Source: Sinotaia quadrata
Taxonomy: Eukaryota; Mollusca; Gastropoda; Architaenioglossa; Viviparidae
Direction of reading: 5' to 3'
DNA: 64,000 nt
NCBI GenBank assembly: GCA_028829895.1
Contig: CM054180.1
Coordinates: 111,192,635-111,256,634, forward strand
Of the stretch, positions 36,615 to 50,208 are shown one piece after another; the first letter of the stretch is position 1; every line of letters begins with the position of its first letter. Under the pieces are notes generated by a model. The model was not told the origin of the DNA and ran no database searches. It saw only the letters and a program-made list of their open reading frames with translations. Position numbers and translations under genes: made by a program.

Positions 36615-39109
36615 AAACCTCAGAATTGAGTCACTTATATACATAAATTATACAGACTACATTTAGCAGATTGTGAATTCATGCAACTCCGTATTTCAAA
36701 TGACACTCTCTCAGTCATGCTACTTTTAATTTATTTACCATGGCTGACATTCTGTAGATAATGCATCAGCACAGCTCAGAGTAAAAAAGATATGGTGTAT
36801 TAAGTTACTGCTATTAGTGGCATAAAGCATAACCCTCTTTCAAGACAAAATAAATATTTAAACATATATTTATGATAGGAAGCAAACATCTGATATCTGA
36901 AATGCATATTTGAACATTATGTTTATTTTAAATTATTTCTGGTCATAATTCTTATTAATATTTAATTACATACATTTTAAAGCACTGTTTTCTTTTATAT
37001 TGTTAAAGAGTAATACTAATGGTAAAGAAAGTTCATTAGTACATGTAATTATTACACTTCCTCTTGGAAATGGTGAAAATTAGAGTTGGACTGATATTAT
37101 TTTGAAGCACTTTTGAGATACATGAATATTTCAAGGGTACGTGTTACTTGTGACTGTATTCTTTCTCTTACTCTTAGCAATACATGTAATCTGTATGCAT
37201 ATGGTTATGCCATTTTTCTGAGTTTAGTTGTAGACTTTCAGTTTAGGTTTTCATTGATCTGTTTTTCGCTATTGGTTTTATCTTAATTATAAAACTATTA
37301 CTTTCGTATTAGTTCTTATTTTAACGAAGGTTGGAACAGTTGGGGCCAATTCCCAACCTTTTTTCCAGATTAAGTAAATCAAAACACCTTAATGGTGTGC
37401 TGTAAGTATTCCTGGTTTTGAACAAGTACAGTAATAAGAACTTAAAATACTATTAAACTTTACATGAAAAATAAAACCAACCATATCATGCAAGTGAAAT
37501 AATAATATGGTTAATTTGCATTTTTATAGCAAATTGTTTTAGCTGTCTTGATTTGGTACAATAAAGTACAGAACAATTTGTTCACAAAATTGAACTGTTC
37601 AGGTGTTTATGTCAAGGACCCAGTTTGCTCATTGGATTTCTTTCTCTTATACTCTGGTTGCTGTCTTGGTTTATTTTTGATTCTGAATATTGGTTCGTGA
37701 TCTTTGTGTAATCTTTTGTTTCAAAATGAAGAATTATCTACATGGAATGCTGTCTCTTCCTAAACAATTTCTTCAAAAGCAGCATTGTAACAATAACATT
37801 ATTTTGATTCCTCTATAGATCCAACAGGGTTAATGAATGTTATCCATATGCCCATCAGTGTTTACATATATATTTCCAGTATAAAAGAAAAGATCATAAT
37901 ATTTAAGTATTTTTACATAAGGTCAGACTTAACTCAGGAAGCAAATTTTGTCTGCCTCTTCAGACAAACATTACCTAGTCTAGTCTTCAATGTATAATAT
38001 TTCATAGGACATTTTTCTTCACAGTACTTAGCGCAAAAGAAGTAAATGTTCTGGGCAATTACTGTGAATCTTTGAAAGTTCCTTTGATAAACAACAGATT
38101 TACTCAGTGCACCTCACCTTTCTCTCAACTATTTTCAGGCTCCTTACTATAACTTAGTAACAACACTTTTTATGGACATCAATAGATTACATGCTTATTA
38201 GACTATGTAATTGTAAATTATACAGGAGAGTAGTAATAAATACTTTATTACTTTGTGATACCATGACCTTTGACAATTGCTATTCTTGATTGTAATAATA
38301 TTCTAGTCTTAATCAGGTTGTTCTGGTTAAGAAAATAAGTTGACAGTAAGAGTGGAAAGTATTTATTTTTTATTTATTTTTATACATGGCAGCCAGTTTT
38401 CTTCAAGTAATTTTGATTTGGCATCATGGTGCATTTACTACTATTGATATAGAAGCATACAGAAAGTGTCTTTGCTTAATTAATATAATGTAATATATGC
38501 TCATGTGTACAATATTTGCATAGTATAAAATGTGTGTAAAGATAACATTTTCATGGTTAAAAATTAAACTGTACATGATAGATTTTAAATTTACTTTTTT
38601 AAAAATTCAGTTAATTATATATTGAAATGTTAGTGCACTGTTTTAGTTTCTTTATTTCTTATGTTTTATGTGGTTTTTTTTTTTTTTATTAAAGATCTCT
38701 GTTCAGTACTCACTTTAGTTACTAAGTTTGAACTAATGTATTTGGTGTTACTTTTATCCCAAAATAATATATTGAATTAATGATTACTGAACATTTACTT
38801 ATTTAAAGTAATCTTTTCATTATTAAAAACATTTTATCATCCCACCCTACCTTTCAATACACTGAATTAGACAAAACAATATTCTTAAATTATTAGCATT
38901 TGTGTTACTGATTCATTTGCATTTTAGGCAATATTGACTCTTATAAAAGCCATTACTTTTTAAAATATACAGTAGAACTACAAGCTACTTTTAATTTAAT
39001 GTTTTATTCTTAATTTATGTTAATATTTATAAGAAAATGTAACGTTCCGTGTCATGAATGCTTTGTATAAATGCATTATTATTACTTTATAATCAAAATT
39101 CATATTTTA

Positions 39110-42100
39110 AAATATTTGAAATACCTCACAACTACTGTTGTGCATAATACTCACATTTAAGAAATGTGCTCTAACTAAATTAAAGCTACCTCACAAGTGA
39201 TGTGTGCTACTGTCGTTACACACAGTACCTCACAAGCATTCATTTATACACACACTGCCTCACAACTACCAGTACTGAAAACTACATACAAACAATATTT
39301 TTGAGATAAGACTCATTGTTGCACAATGTACATTCATTATTTATAATTAATATTCAAAAATACTTGCAAAACCATTGTTTACTTTAAGGTTGCTGATACT
39401 GAAAAAGACACACAAAATGTTATATATGTTATCCATATGCACTGAAAAACACACGATTTGAGACATGTTATCTGTATTGAAATATAACCATCACATTTAC
39501 ACAGTACAAGTTGCAGTCACAAAAGATATAAAATTATTTTGGTTTTTATTATTTTTTGTAGATTATACTTCAAATGCCTTGTGTGTTACAATACAATGCA
39601 GCTTCTGTTGTGCATAATATTCACATTCAGAAATAAATGTTTTAACTGAATTAATGTACCTCACAAGTGCTATGTGATACTGTTAAAAACAGTACCTTAC
39701 AAGTGCTATGTGATACTATTAAAAACAGTGCCTCACAAGTGTTATGTGATACTATTAAAACAGTACCTCACAAGTGTTATGTGATACTATTAAAAACAGT
39801 AACTCACAAGTGCTATGTGATACTATTAAAAACAGTACTTCACAAGTGCTATGTGATACTATTAAAAACAGTACTTCACAAGTGCTATGTGATACTGTTG
39901 CACACAGTACCTCACAAGTGCTATGTGATTCTGTTAAAAACAGTACCTTACAAGTGCTATGTGATACTGTTAAAAACAGTACCTCACAAGTGCTATGTGA
40001 TACTGTTAAAAACAGTAACTCACAAGTGCTATGTGATACTATTAAAAACAGTACTTCACAAGTGCTATGTGATACTATTAAAAACAGTACTTCACAAGTG
40101 CTATGTGATACTGTTGCACACAGTACCTCACAAGTGCTATGTGATTCTGTTAAAAACAGTACCTTACAAGTGCTATGTGATACTGTTAAAAACAGTACCT
40201 CACAAGTGCTATGTGATACTGTTAAAAACAGTACCTCACAAGTGCTATGTGATACTGTTAAAAACAGTACCTCACAAGTGCTATGTGATACTGTTAAAAA
40301 CAGTACCTTACAAGTGCTATGTGATACTGCTGCACACAGTACCTCATTCATTTGCACACTCTTTACTTCACAATTACCAATACTGAAAAATACACACAAA
40401 CAATATTTTAATTAGTGTGCATTATTACCACTTACCAGTGCACTTATCATTTAAAATATTGACTTTGCATGTGTTGAATACCCCATAGTTAACTGATGGG
40501 CAAAGTATTTAACATTTCTAGTTAGATACATATAAGAACTATGCATTCTGATTAAATTAAGCCACTCACAAGTGCTGTGTGATAGTATTTCACATGGTAC
40601 TTAATAAGTACTCGTACAAGTCAACACCAAATCACAATTAGTGATTCTGAGAAATACCACATGAACATGTAAGATAATGGAACATAATTAAATGTTTCAA
40701 ATAACAACTATCTCAGTTATTAAACTAAAGCAGTTGTAAGAGTTTTTAAAAAAATAATCTTAATTTTATCTTTAAAAACTTTACATGTTTAAAGAAATTA
40801 CCTCACTAATTTTCTGGTAGACTGATGTTGTTGTACAAATATTCACGTGAACATTCATTACTTATACCTCAAAAACACTTGAACAAGCAATATTAACTTT
40901 AGGACTGCTGATACTGAAAAATAGATGCAAAAGTTTATTTTATATATATATATATATCAGATATAATTTGCATTATTATTATCTGCACCTTATCTTCATA
41001 TGCTCTGAAAAAGACAAGATTTGAGATGTTTTATCTGTATTGCAATACACCATCACAATTACACAATAGTAGTTGCAGTCACAAGAGATTTAAAATTATT
41101 TGGTTAATATTCTTTTATCTTAGTTACATTTCAATTGCCCTGTGTGTTTTACAATACAAAGCAGCTTCTGTTGGGTACAACTTTCCACAATTACCAAATA
41201 TAGAGAGATAAAATATTTTAATTTAATTAAGCTACCTCAGAATTGCTGTTTGAAATTACACTACCTCATTCTTGCAGGTACTGAAAAATACAGCAAACAA
41301 GATGTCACATAATTTATCTCTGTTACAAAGTCTCATAAAGTCATATTTTCACTACAGTGGTATGACCTGAAAGTTATTAGACTAAAGAGTTCCATTGTCA
41401 TTTACAGTTTTTAATTATGTAATAAAATACCTCACAACCATGTTATAAAGAATACCTAATAATTAGTACTAAAGTTACAGAAGGAAGTGAATAATAATAT
41501 TTAAACTAAATTAAACCACCTAATGAAACTGCTAAATGTAACTGTTGCACATTATATTACCTCAAAACTGAATGTACTGAAACAAGATTTCATGTTTCCT
41601 AGTATAAAGTTCATTGCTGTGGAGATTTGACCAGTACTTACCCACTTTACATCCTGCAACTATTGAGCACAGTACCTCATAACTTCTGTTGATAGCACTT
41701 ACATAAATAAATATTCTGAAATCAATTACCTCATAAGTACTGTGTGATGTTGCCTTATAAGTATTCCCACATTTACTGATACTGAACAAGGTACACATAC
41801 AGGATTTGATATATTTTACATTTTTAGCTGTATTAAAATATTACTATCACAGTCTCTGCTAAGTTACTAAGAAAGATGCAGTAATGAAGACATTATTTTT
41901 TTCAATTTATGTTTATCTTAATTAAAGCTTCGAATACTTGTATATTCTATAATAACTAGTGGCTATTTGTTAGCATAATATCTAAACTTTTAATGATGCA
42001 CATATATGGAAATATGTTTTAACTGAAATAAGCAACTAAAATCTGGAGTGATAATTTGCACACAGTATTTGAAAAGTTCTTTTACAGATGTTGAGGAATA
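39110..42100. repeat. Repeat field around the 36-bp array with a duplicated module about 1.56 kb apart
   Basis: Sequence at 39458-39620 recurs at 41018-41180 in the same order: a TTATCTGTATTG block, GTTGCAGTCACAA, then GCAGCTTCTGTTG (offset 1563). Diverged CCTCACAAGTGCT units are scattered from 39180 to 41760. Confidence 0.7.
39655..40350. repeat. 36-bp tandem array, about 19 copies, with a 216-bp higher-order period
   Basis: The unit AGTACCTCACAAGTGCTATG plus TGATACTGTTAAAAAC is repeated. Variant units with GTTGCACACAGT occur at about 39897 and 40113, 216 bases (six units) apart. As 36 is a multiple of three, open frames of up to 239 codons run through it on both strands; these are not taken as genes. 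Confidence 0.93.
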
Positions 42101-42911
42101 CACAAGTGAACTTCTACATTTTATCTTTATTAAAATAATGATTCCTTACAGCTGTCCACATTACTTAAAAATTATCTGATAACTCACACTAAGTTATTTT
42201 TGCAATGAAGTTCTTTTTCTTGATATCTTGTAAAGATTATTTACATGCATAAATTAATGTACTACACATATACTATCCGCCATAATAATTAGTATCTCAG
42301 TATTACTGAAGTGGTTTATAAATATAAGGTTTTGTATTTTCCTCATGTTCAAGTGCCCCATAGTTAAACCATAAAGCATACCATATTATTGTTGTTATCA
42401 CAAATAATACTGCTTACCGAAACTTTTTTAAAATGTAACAACTATAGAAGGTATATATGTGTTATCATTTCTCTTGAGTATTATGAGTAAATTAACATAT
42501 ACTTATTAGCTTCCATATTTATTTTATTTTTTAGCCAGACAACGTAATTAATTTTAAACAATTTTCATGACAATGGCATAGTTCAAGAATAATTAAAGAA
42601 TTAAAAAAGAAGGAATCTAATTTGATCATATTCATAGCGAATGATTCGTACGTAATTCCCATTGGTGGGCGCACGGAACATTACTATCTTTTAAATTTTA
42701 CAAAATAAATAATGAAACGAGAAGCACAGTTTTAATACATTTTAATAAAAAGATAGTTGAATGAGGTTTTAAATCAAACCAGTGTGTTTTAAATAGTACA
42801 GTTATTCTTTTATAATATACAATTGAAGGCAGAAAAATATTTTGTTTCTCAAGAATGGGACGTTTTCAACGATTTTATTTTGTCAGTGCATTTCAAGGTA
42901 CTGTTATTTAC

Positions 42912-45059
42912 CTTTACTAACATTACACAAAATGTTTTGAAAGTCTAGTAGATTAGTTTTAATGTGATGCATTCGCAAAGAACGATCAGAAAAGGGGTCC
43001 ATTGTACTCGATGAATAATACACTTGAACAGTCGGTGATGTATGCACGCGGTGACAGTTATTGTAAAGTTCTGAAAGGTCAAACTCATGAATATTCATTA
43101 CCTATTGTAAAAATATAAAAAAAAATCTCTGGAACAATTATTGAGATATACCTATTGTCCAGGCGAAAGAACCGGTAGCGTCTTTGGTTCCTTTGGTACC
43201 TCCTGAAAATGAGTATGTGGGTTTTTTTGTCTGCGACTTCCCGAGTACCCTTGCGTTTTTTTTAAAGTCTGTTTTCATCTACTTACCATGGGCACACGGC
43301 GGCGTAATCTTCTCTGACGTCATGCGCAGTCAGCGAAGAGCCTTGACTTGAAGGTCATGAAATTTTTGCTTGTAAATAAACCACTTGAATTTCCCTCATC
43401 TCACACGATGTCCGTTATTCTGTGTTCGTCTGTATGTCATTTCACTGAAGTAACTTCGCAGTAACCTTATGTATGTCGAAGGTTATTACATTCGAAGAGC
43501 GTTCGGTGTAATGACCGGATATTCCCTATGTGAAAAAGATAGTGTACGCTGTGAAAGCAACCAGCTAGAGATAGTTATGAAGAGAAATTTTAGACTTTGA
43601 ACTATATTGATCCTATGCTGTTTATGTCGTGTACATTCTATTTTGTGTTTGATTCAATGCTAAAGTTTATTAAGTAGTGTGTAGATAATTTATATTATTA
43701 TAATATTATTAGATAATTTACTATTTCTCTGACGCTCTCTGAATGATATGCTTATTAAGATTCATAGCAGTGTGTGGGGGTGGGGATTTCACATATAATC
43801 AATAATAAGTCCGACATCGAAAACTGAACGTGGATTCACCGTTGTTAGTCATTGGGACAAGCCAGGTCAGCGCTATCTATTGTGTCTGCATGTAACATGG
43901 TGGTTAGCGTTGTACGGGTACGGAAATTGCTCCTTCGCCTATTCGGAAGGGGGGGGGGGGAGTGTAATTATCATAGGGTGAGGAGATTATAGTAATATTC
44001 TTACAATTAAAGAGACCCTCTCGTCGTTTAAAATGTCCTGTTGCAGAATGGGTAGCAGGTAATGTTGCACCAAATGAGAATAATCATTGTAATCACAGAA
44101 GTGGTGTGTGGCTATGTATACATCTAGATTCTCTTGAATAGTCCAGCAAAAACAAAATTTCTCGTACAAATACAGTTCTTAGAATAAACGATTACAAATA
44201 TCCTTTTCCTTAAGTTCACTTCGCCCATAGTCAGTATACCTAAACGTTTAGAATCAGCTTGAGACTTTGTTGGAGACTGGAGAAGCTTGTCAAAGGTTCC
44301 ACTAGTGACTGGATTGACTTGCTCAAGGCTTGACGTACACATATTTGGTTAAAATGAAACATAATAGCCAAATCTTGTTATTTGAAACTGAGATTGAACT
44401 GTCTATTTATTTATTTATTAATTTAGATTTATTAGCATTTGTGGAGAATGAAATGTTACTCCTTTTTACACCTCAAAGCGCCTTCCAAAGCACAAACATA
44501 CAAACGTTACGCGATACGTGGTACATAACTTGGAAATCTTCAGGATACTTTCTGAGGTTATCAGTTAAGGCGAACAAATTATTAATTTTGTTTACCCTCC
44601 CTCCCACTGTATATATCTTAATCACATCACCATACGGAAAGATCATAAACAAGCCGACGTTTCCGTCTCAGTGAGAGAGGAAAAAACTGTCGTGCGTTGT
44701 TTGGGATTTTTTTTTTTTTTAGGGGGGGGGGGGGGGAGCGGGTGTTGAGAAATGGAAGTGTAGTAAAATAAAGCCTGGCTTTGTCTAACGATAGAACTAA
44801 ATTAAATGTTCAGTACTAAATAAGAATATAATGCCAAGTCGTGTGTTACGTACCTGAAGTGGCAAAGCAAATCGTTATTTCCAAACTCGTGTGGTCTAAC
44901 AGGATGTTTAGTGTTGTTTAAGTTGGTTGTTACAGTGCATATATTCACCAACCTACTAAATGTATGGTACACCGTGTGGCCAAAACTTTCAGCCGAGGGT
45001 TTCAGAAATAGTTTTGGAAAATTATACCTCATTACTATGATACGAACATTTCCTAGCAC
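42912..45059 (-). CDS. Speculative unrecognised gene E: four phase-consistent exons, both ends open
   Basis: Candidate exons on the minus strand: 45059-44854, 44328-44240, 44177-44005 and 43101-42912, flanked by GT-AG sites and joining in frame for about 219 codons without a stop. Donors CAG|GTACGT, ATT|GTAAGA and AAG|GTAAAT and the last acceptor are good. The second acceptor is weak and the second intron would be only 62 bases, far shorter than others here. The peptide includes MRYNFPKLFLKPSAESFGH, LVQHYLLPILQQDILNDERV and ELYNNCHRVHTSPTVQVYYS, which reads like real protein, but I do not recognise a family. No start, stop or upstream and downstream exons were identified. It may be part of a larger gene, a pseudogene fragment, or chance. 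Confidence 0.3.
43315..43322. promoter_or_regulatory. CRE-type TGACGTCA followed by TGCGCA
   Basis: The palindrome TGACGTCA runs into TGCGCAGTC in a relatively GC-rich stretch. It could be a promoter element, but no transcript start can be placed. Confidence 0.25.
43949..43960 (+). other. G homopolymer, 12 bases
   Basis: A G-run between AA and AGTG in a locally AT-rich sequence. Confidence 0.8.
44707..44736 (+). other. Adjacent T14 and G15 homopolymers
   Basis: A T run ends at 44720, one A follows, then 15 Gs. Such tracts are error-prone in assembly. Confidence 0.8.
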
Positions 45060-45820
45060 CTGTACGTGTTGTTGATAAATTAAAAATAGAAAATAAATTA
45101 TTGTCTCGATTCTGCTCCGTATCATCTGCAACGTCTTGTAGTATTTGTGTTTCTGCGTGCCATTCTACACCTAAAAGTAATATTTTATTAAGATAATGTT
45201 TTATTATTATTTTGAGTAAGCCATTCTTTACTACTAAGAGCGCATGTGCACTAGAAATAATTCAGTCCTAGGTGTTATATCGAAAGTGAAATTGTTTTTG
45301 TTAATTCGATGGATTCAGTCGAGTATAGTGTAACACAATTAATGTCGTTAAAATACGTCCTAAATGTAAATCAAGAATGAAGTAACAGTTCAATATGGTA
45401 GATTAATTTTCTTCTCCATTATAGTATTTTCATTTTGGTACAGCTGAAAATGAGTCCTTAAATAGTTTAAATATGATCTGTTTCCATAACTATACAATTT
45501 AAGCTTTGTTTTAAATTCGACTGCTTTACAAGAATGGAAGAATGCTACAATGGCTGTTTCTGTTAGTGCTTATCTCATAATTACAGCTGCACTATTTGGT
45601 GGTTAAAATGGCCCTTAATGCCTCCCAACATATTTCTTGATTGTCAGCTCTGGATTTCCCATCAGTATAATTCACGAGAATACGTGCAAGCAGACATTTA
45701 AATATAAAGTTGCAGTAGTTCTAATTATGTTGCCATAGTAACAGATAGTTCTTCACATATGTCACTATCTCAACTGTTTCAAATGAAATGTCGAAATAAA
45801 GCACGAAGGAGTTTGGATAA

Positions 45821-46602
45821 TTTGGTAGCGAATAATTAACGTAAAGTAAATTAATTTGGTAGCGAATAATTAACGTAAAGTAAATTAATTTGGTAGCGAA
45901 TAATTAACGTAAAGTAAATAAATTTGGTAGCGAATAATTAACGTAAAGTAAATAAATTTGGTAGCGAATAATTAACGTAAAGTAAATAAATTTGGTAGCG
46001 AATAATTAACGTAAAGTAAATTAATTTGGTAGCGAATAATTAACGTAAAGTAAATTAATTTGGTAGCGAATAATTAACGTAAAGTAAATAAATTTGGTAG
46101 CGAATAATTAACGTAAAGTAAATTAATTTGGTAGCGAATAATTAACGTAAAGTAAATTAATTTGGTAGCGAATAATTAACGTAAAGTAAATTAATTTGGT
46201 AGCGAATAATTAACGTAAAGTAAATTAATTTGGTAGCGAATAATTAACGTAAAGTAAATAAATTTGGTAGCGAATAATTAACGTAAAGTAAATAAATTTG
46301 GTAGCGAATAATTAACGTAAAGTAAATTAATTTGGTAGCGAATAATTAACGTAAAGTAAATTAATTTGGTAGCAAATAATTAACGTAAAGTAAATAAATT
46401 TGGTAGCGAATAATTAACGTAAAGTAAATTAATTTGGTAGCGAATAATTAACGTAAAGTAAATTAATTTGGTAGCGAATAATTAACGTAAAGTAAATTAA
46501 TTTGGTAGCGAATAATTAACGTAAAGTAAATTAATTTGGTAGCGAATAATTAACGTAAAGTAAATAAATTTGGTAGCGAATAATTAACGTAAAGTAAATA
46601 AA
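45821..46602. repeat. 34-bp tandem array, 23 units, with 9-unit (306-bp) higher-order repeat
   Basis: The unit TTTGGTAGCGAATAATTAAC plus GTAAAGTAAA(T/A)(T/A)AA is repeated 23 times with almost no other variation. Units 6-14 and 15-23 show the same order of TTAA and TAAA endings. Unit 17 carries the only other substitution (AGCAAA). Confidence 0.97.
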
Positions 46603-46950
46603 TTTGCAAACTAAAATAAGTTGGCAGGAATTACCATAGTTAATTCTTTTCCTTTCATACCTTCGGTTAATTTCACAATGTAAACATCTTTTCGTAGTGA
46701 CAGAAATTTACAGAGTAGAGGTAAATGAGTGGGTTACTAAGGTAATTCGTTCAAGTATTTTTCTACCATAATTATGTTACTCCTTTGGCCTCCACATTTT
46801 GGCGAAAATTTTACCATTAATTAAAATATATTTATTTCCTCCACTTAAATTAAACTTGACCGTGTGTATGAGTGTGAGCGCATATTACAATTTCTGCCAT
46901 AATATAATGTAATGTGTGTTTATTCATTATGTACTATTGTAACTATTGCT

Positions 46951-47130
46951 TTCGGTATATTGTTTATTTAAACTTAATGTACATTGTCTAGTGTTAGTTG
47001 AGAATGTTTCGGTATATTGTTTACTTAAACGTATGTACATTGTCTAGTGTTAGTTGAGAATGTTTCGGTATATTGTTTACTTAAACGTATGTACATTGTC
47101 TAGTGCTAGTTGTGAATGTTTTGGAATATA
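46951..47130. repeat. 56-57-bp tandem repeat, three copies
   Basis: TCGGTATATTGTTTACTTAA starts at 46952, 47009 and 47065. Confidence 0.9.
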
Positions 47131-47216
47131 TAACCGATGTACTATATACCCACCCATACCATTTTCTGAAATAATTATTATGCATTATTCGCTTGTACTC
47201 TCTCGCTCTCACTTAT

Positions 47217-47220
<4 letters not shown>

Positions 47221-47286
<66 letters not shown>
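47221..47286. repeat. CA microsatellite
   Basis: Pure AC dinucleotides. Confidence 0.97.
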
Positions 47287-47289
<3 letters not shown>

Positions 47290-49415
47290 TTCAAACACAC
47301 GTACACTTTTATAAACTTTCACTATGTATATGACGCCGTAACAACACATTTGAGGTGCTCAAATTTCAATTAGTAGGCCTATGGTTCTAAAATATTACAC
47401 AAATTACTCAATTATTTTGTGTGCATCATAATACAGCTGTACAGTTCCCATTGTTATATAAAATTGAGGTCGTGGTAAGTATGGGCAATAACACGATTGA
47501 TCAAAGTTTCCGTGCAAAACAGTTATCTCCCTTGCGTCGCTCATTTTAAAATTAAAAAAAATTGGGCCTACGCCGTACGGTGACTGGCAAATAATATTTA
47601 TCTTACGGTGTGCTGGAAAGCCAAGTACACTGTTATAACACGTCGGAAACAACAAACATCTATACTACTATGTCACTCAGAACAATGATAAACTTCGTAG
47701 TTGTATAATTAGTACACTAGACGCCTTACATATTAATCAACACTGAGTGGCATATGTTTGGAACCACGTCCAAGAGACAGAACAAAACCAAAAATAACTG
47801 TAATTGTATTTTTAATCATGGACGACGTGCAATGGTTTATGCAACGTCTTTATGTATTATACACTTTTTTTTTTTTACACTTACCTTAGAAATATGCACT
47901 TTTGATGCTGGTTCTTCTCTAGCCAAAAGGAAGTTGTATTGTAATCTGTCCTTTAAATTGTGTTTAGGAACAGGCATTCACCCGATAGCGAAGAGTTGAT
48001 GCGACTAGTCCGTTTCCGTCTGCTAATGTGAACTATAAATATCTAGAGTGTTACTGCGCAGTTCACAGTCTCGTGTGGTCTAACGAGAATGTAACTTCGG
48101 CCATATTACTAGGATTTTCGATAATATAATTTTCGATATAAATGATGTCTGCCAAACTTAACTGTGGAAAACATGCTGTCAAGTTAAACATTGGGAGAAG
48201 AACATAAAAGTTTTCATTAAAATCAAAATGGAGTAAATAAATTTAAATGACAAAATGTGTATGGCCTACAACAATATTCATTTAAAATTAGGAAGAGATA
48301 AATTCAAGTTTGACAGAAAAAGAAAATGAAGACTTAATGAAACTATACATAGTACATCCTCTTAAATTATGAAATCTTTATAAATGCCTACTAAACTCAA
48401 ACATAACCTGTCACCTTCAATAGTCAGTCTCTCTATCTCCCCCCACCCCTTTTCTCTCTCAATATATATTAGAACATGTTCTAAATTCTAAATAGTTCAA
48501 ATCCAGTTCATTATGGACATTTTTAAATTAACGAATAATCCTGTATGTGTTCATTAGAAAATTCTGGCATCTAAGTGTATGTATCTTGCATAGCTGAAAT
48601 TTAATTTTAAAATTGACTTTGGAAGTACGATCGCCTTTGAATAAATCATCTCAAGTTTTGTCTGTTCCCGTGTTCTTTCCTGTTCAGAATATTTTCAGAA
48701 AGAGAGTCCAGTTCACTAGTATAGGATTTGTTTATGACATCTGGGCGAGCGACATTTTACAAACGACACATACCTAGCAATAACTGGCGAACGGCAAGTG
48801 ACTTGTGCATAATACGATATACGACATTTTGCTAAACAATAAACTAAAACTAAGTAATTATTTAATTTATTATACAGATGTAAGTTATGTGTAATCCAGT
48901 TGTCTCTAGCCGGTTGTGTCTAACCAGTTGTCGCGATGTACACAATATTTTCAATGATGGCAGCTGTTACTAGCATGTGTTCACAGTCATAAGGTTTGCA
49001 ACAAGTGACTTTCTTTCTTATCAGATGATTGTCCAATGCACCCCTTCTAGACACATTACACAACCGTTCCAGAATCTTTGATTTATTCACAAAGAAAACA
49101 GTGGTGAATCGTCCAGAATTTCAAATGTGTTATCAAAGGACATCACGAGGAGTGTTCCAGAACTTTCATGTATTCTACTCAAAGCACACCATGAGGAATT
49201 TAAATCTTAGTGAATTCTCAAAACCGAACTCTAAATTCAATTTCTGTCATATTGGCTCCAGAACAGAATTCAGAGGAATCAACTTACAGCAATATGTTTA
49301 ATTATAAGTTTGATGACAATGCTGGATGCACACCAGAGCAGAGTTTCCATCCTGTGCTCCATGGAACCTTTGTATGCAAACGACCATGGCCAGTAAATGT
49401 GTCAAGTGATTAGTG

Positions 49416-49462
<47 letters not shown>

Positions 49463-49470
49463 TGCGTGTG
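49416..49470. repeat. GT then GTGC compound microsatellite
   Basis: A TG run changing to GTGC tetranucleotides. Confidence 0.95.
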
Positions 49471-50033
49471 CATGCTTGCTTGGGTATACAATGGTAAGCA
49501 TTGTTACTAGCTCGCAGAGGTGGTTGAAGATGTGGAAACAAGTCATAATAGTATTAGTTCTAGGTAACTGGCTGGATCAAAAGTGTGTCTGGCAGAGACA
49601 TGTGTGGCTCCAAAGAGAAATAAAAGTAATGGAAAATTTTACCCTATACTCTTTTTCCAATCATTTCTTGGGGTGAGCATTTCGAAACTGGGTCCCTCCC
49701 TATTGGGGTTGTACATGGAGCAGCAAAACCCTGGCTGGATAAGGTAAAGGCGTCTTTGTATTGTGTGAAGGTTAGGTGTTATTAGGATGTTATACTTTGC
49801 TTTGAACATGTTAACTTTTATTTCTATCAGAGGCCTATGCCAAACTTAGTACATATTAATGGAGTAATTGACAAGAACCTTAACCTCTGCAAATGCTTGT
49901 GTTTCAGGGTTTTTGGTTTCACCTAGGTCTTTCTTGCACCGATGCTGCCGTGGGTTTCGTGTACGCATGTGCTGATCGTTGAATCTCTGGCCAGGGCTCT
50001 ACCAGTGCACTGAATACAGCGTAGGCTGTAGGG

Positions 50034-50208
50034 TCCTACTGAGTACACCACAAACTAGAATAGATGACTAATAGGGCCCTACTGAGTACACCACAAACTA
50101 GAATAAATGACTAAGCAGGGCCCTACTGAGTACACCACAAACTAGAATAGATGACTAAGTAGTGCCCTACTGAGTACACCACAAACGAGAATAGATGACT
50201 AAGCAGTG
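50034..50208. repeat. 43-44-bp tandem repeat, four copies
   Basis: CTACTGAGTACACCACAAAC continues to AGAATAGATGACTAA; GAGTAC occurs at 50041, 50084, 50128 and 50172. Confidence 0.92.

Larger units (their letters stand above)
34441..42911. other. Region upstream of gene B
   Basis: It contains GT microsatellites (34786-34862, 34979-35046), the decayed pseudogene (35622-36614), AT-rich sequence with nothing recognised (36615-39110) and a complex repeat field (39110-42100). The untranslated first exon of gene B should be at the left of this region but was not identified. Confidence 0.5.

Noticed and set aside
39667..40399. Open frames of 239, 213 and 214 codons on both strands
   Set aside because: They are translations of a 36-bp tandem repeat whose length is a multiple of three; no non-repeat coding sequence is attached.
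47404..47655. 83-codon minus-strand frame
   Set aside because: It overlaps the GGGCAATAAC/TTATCTCCC fold-back motif and has no splice partners fitting gene E.
49029..49301. 90-codon plus-strand frame
   Set aside because: It contains diverged internal repeats and no recognisable domain; no splice context.
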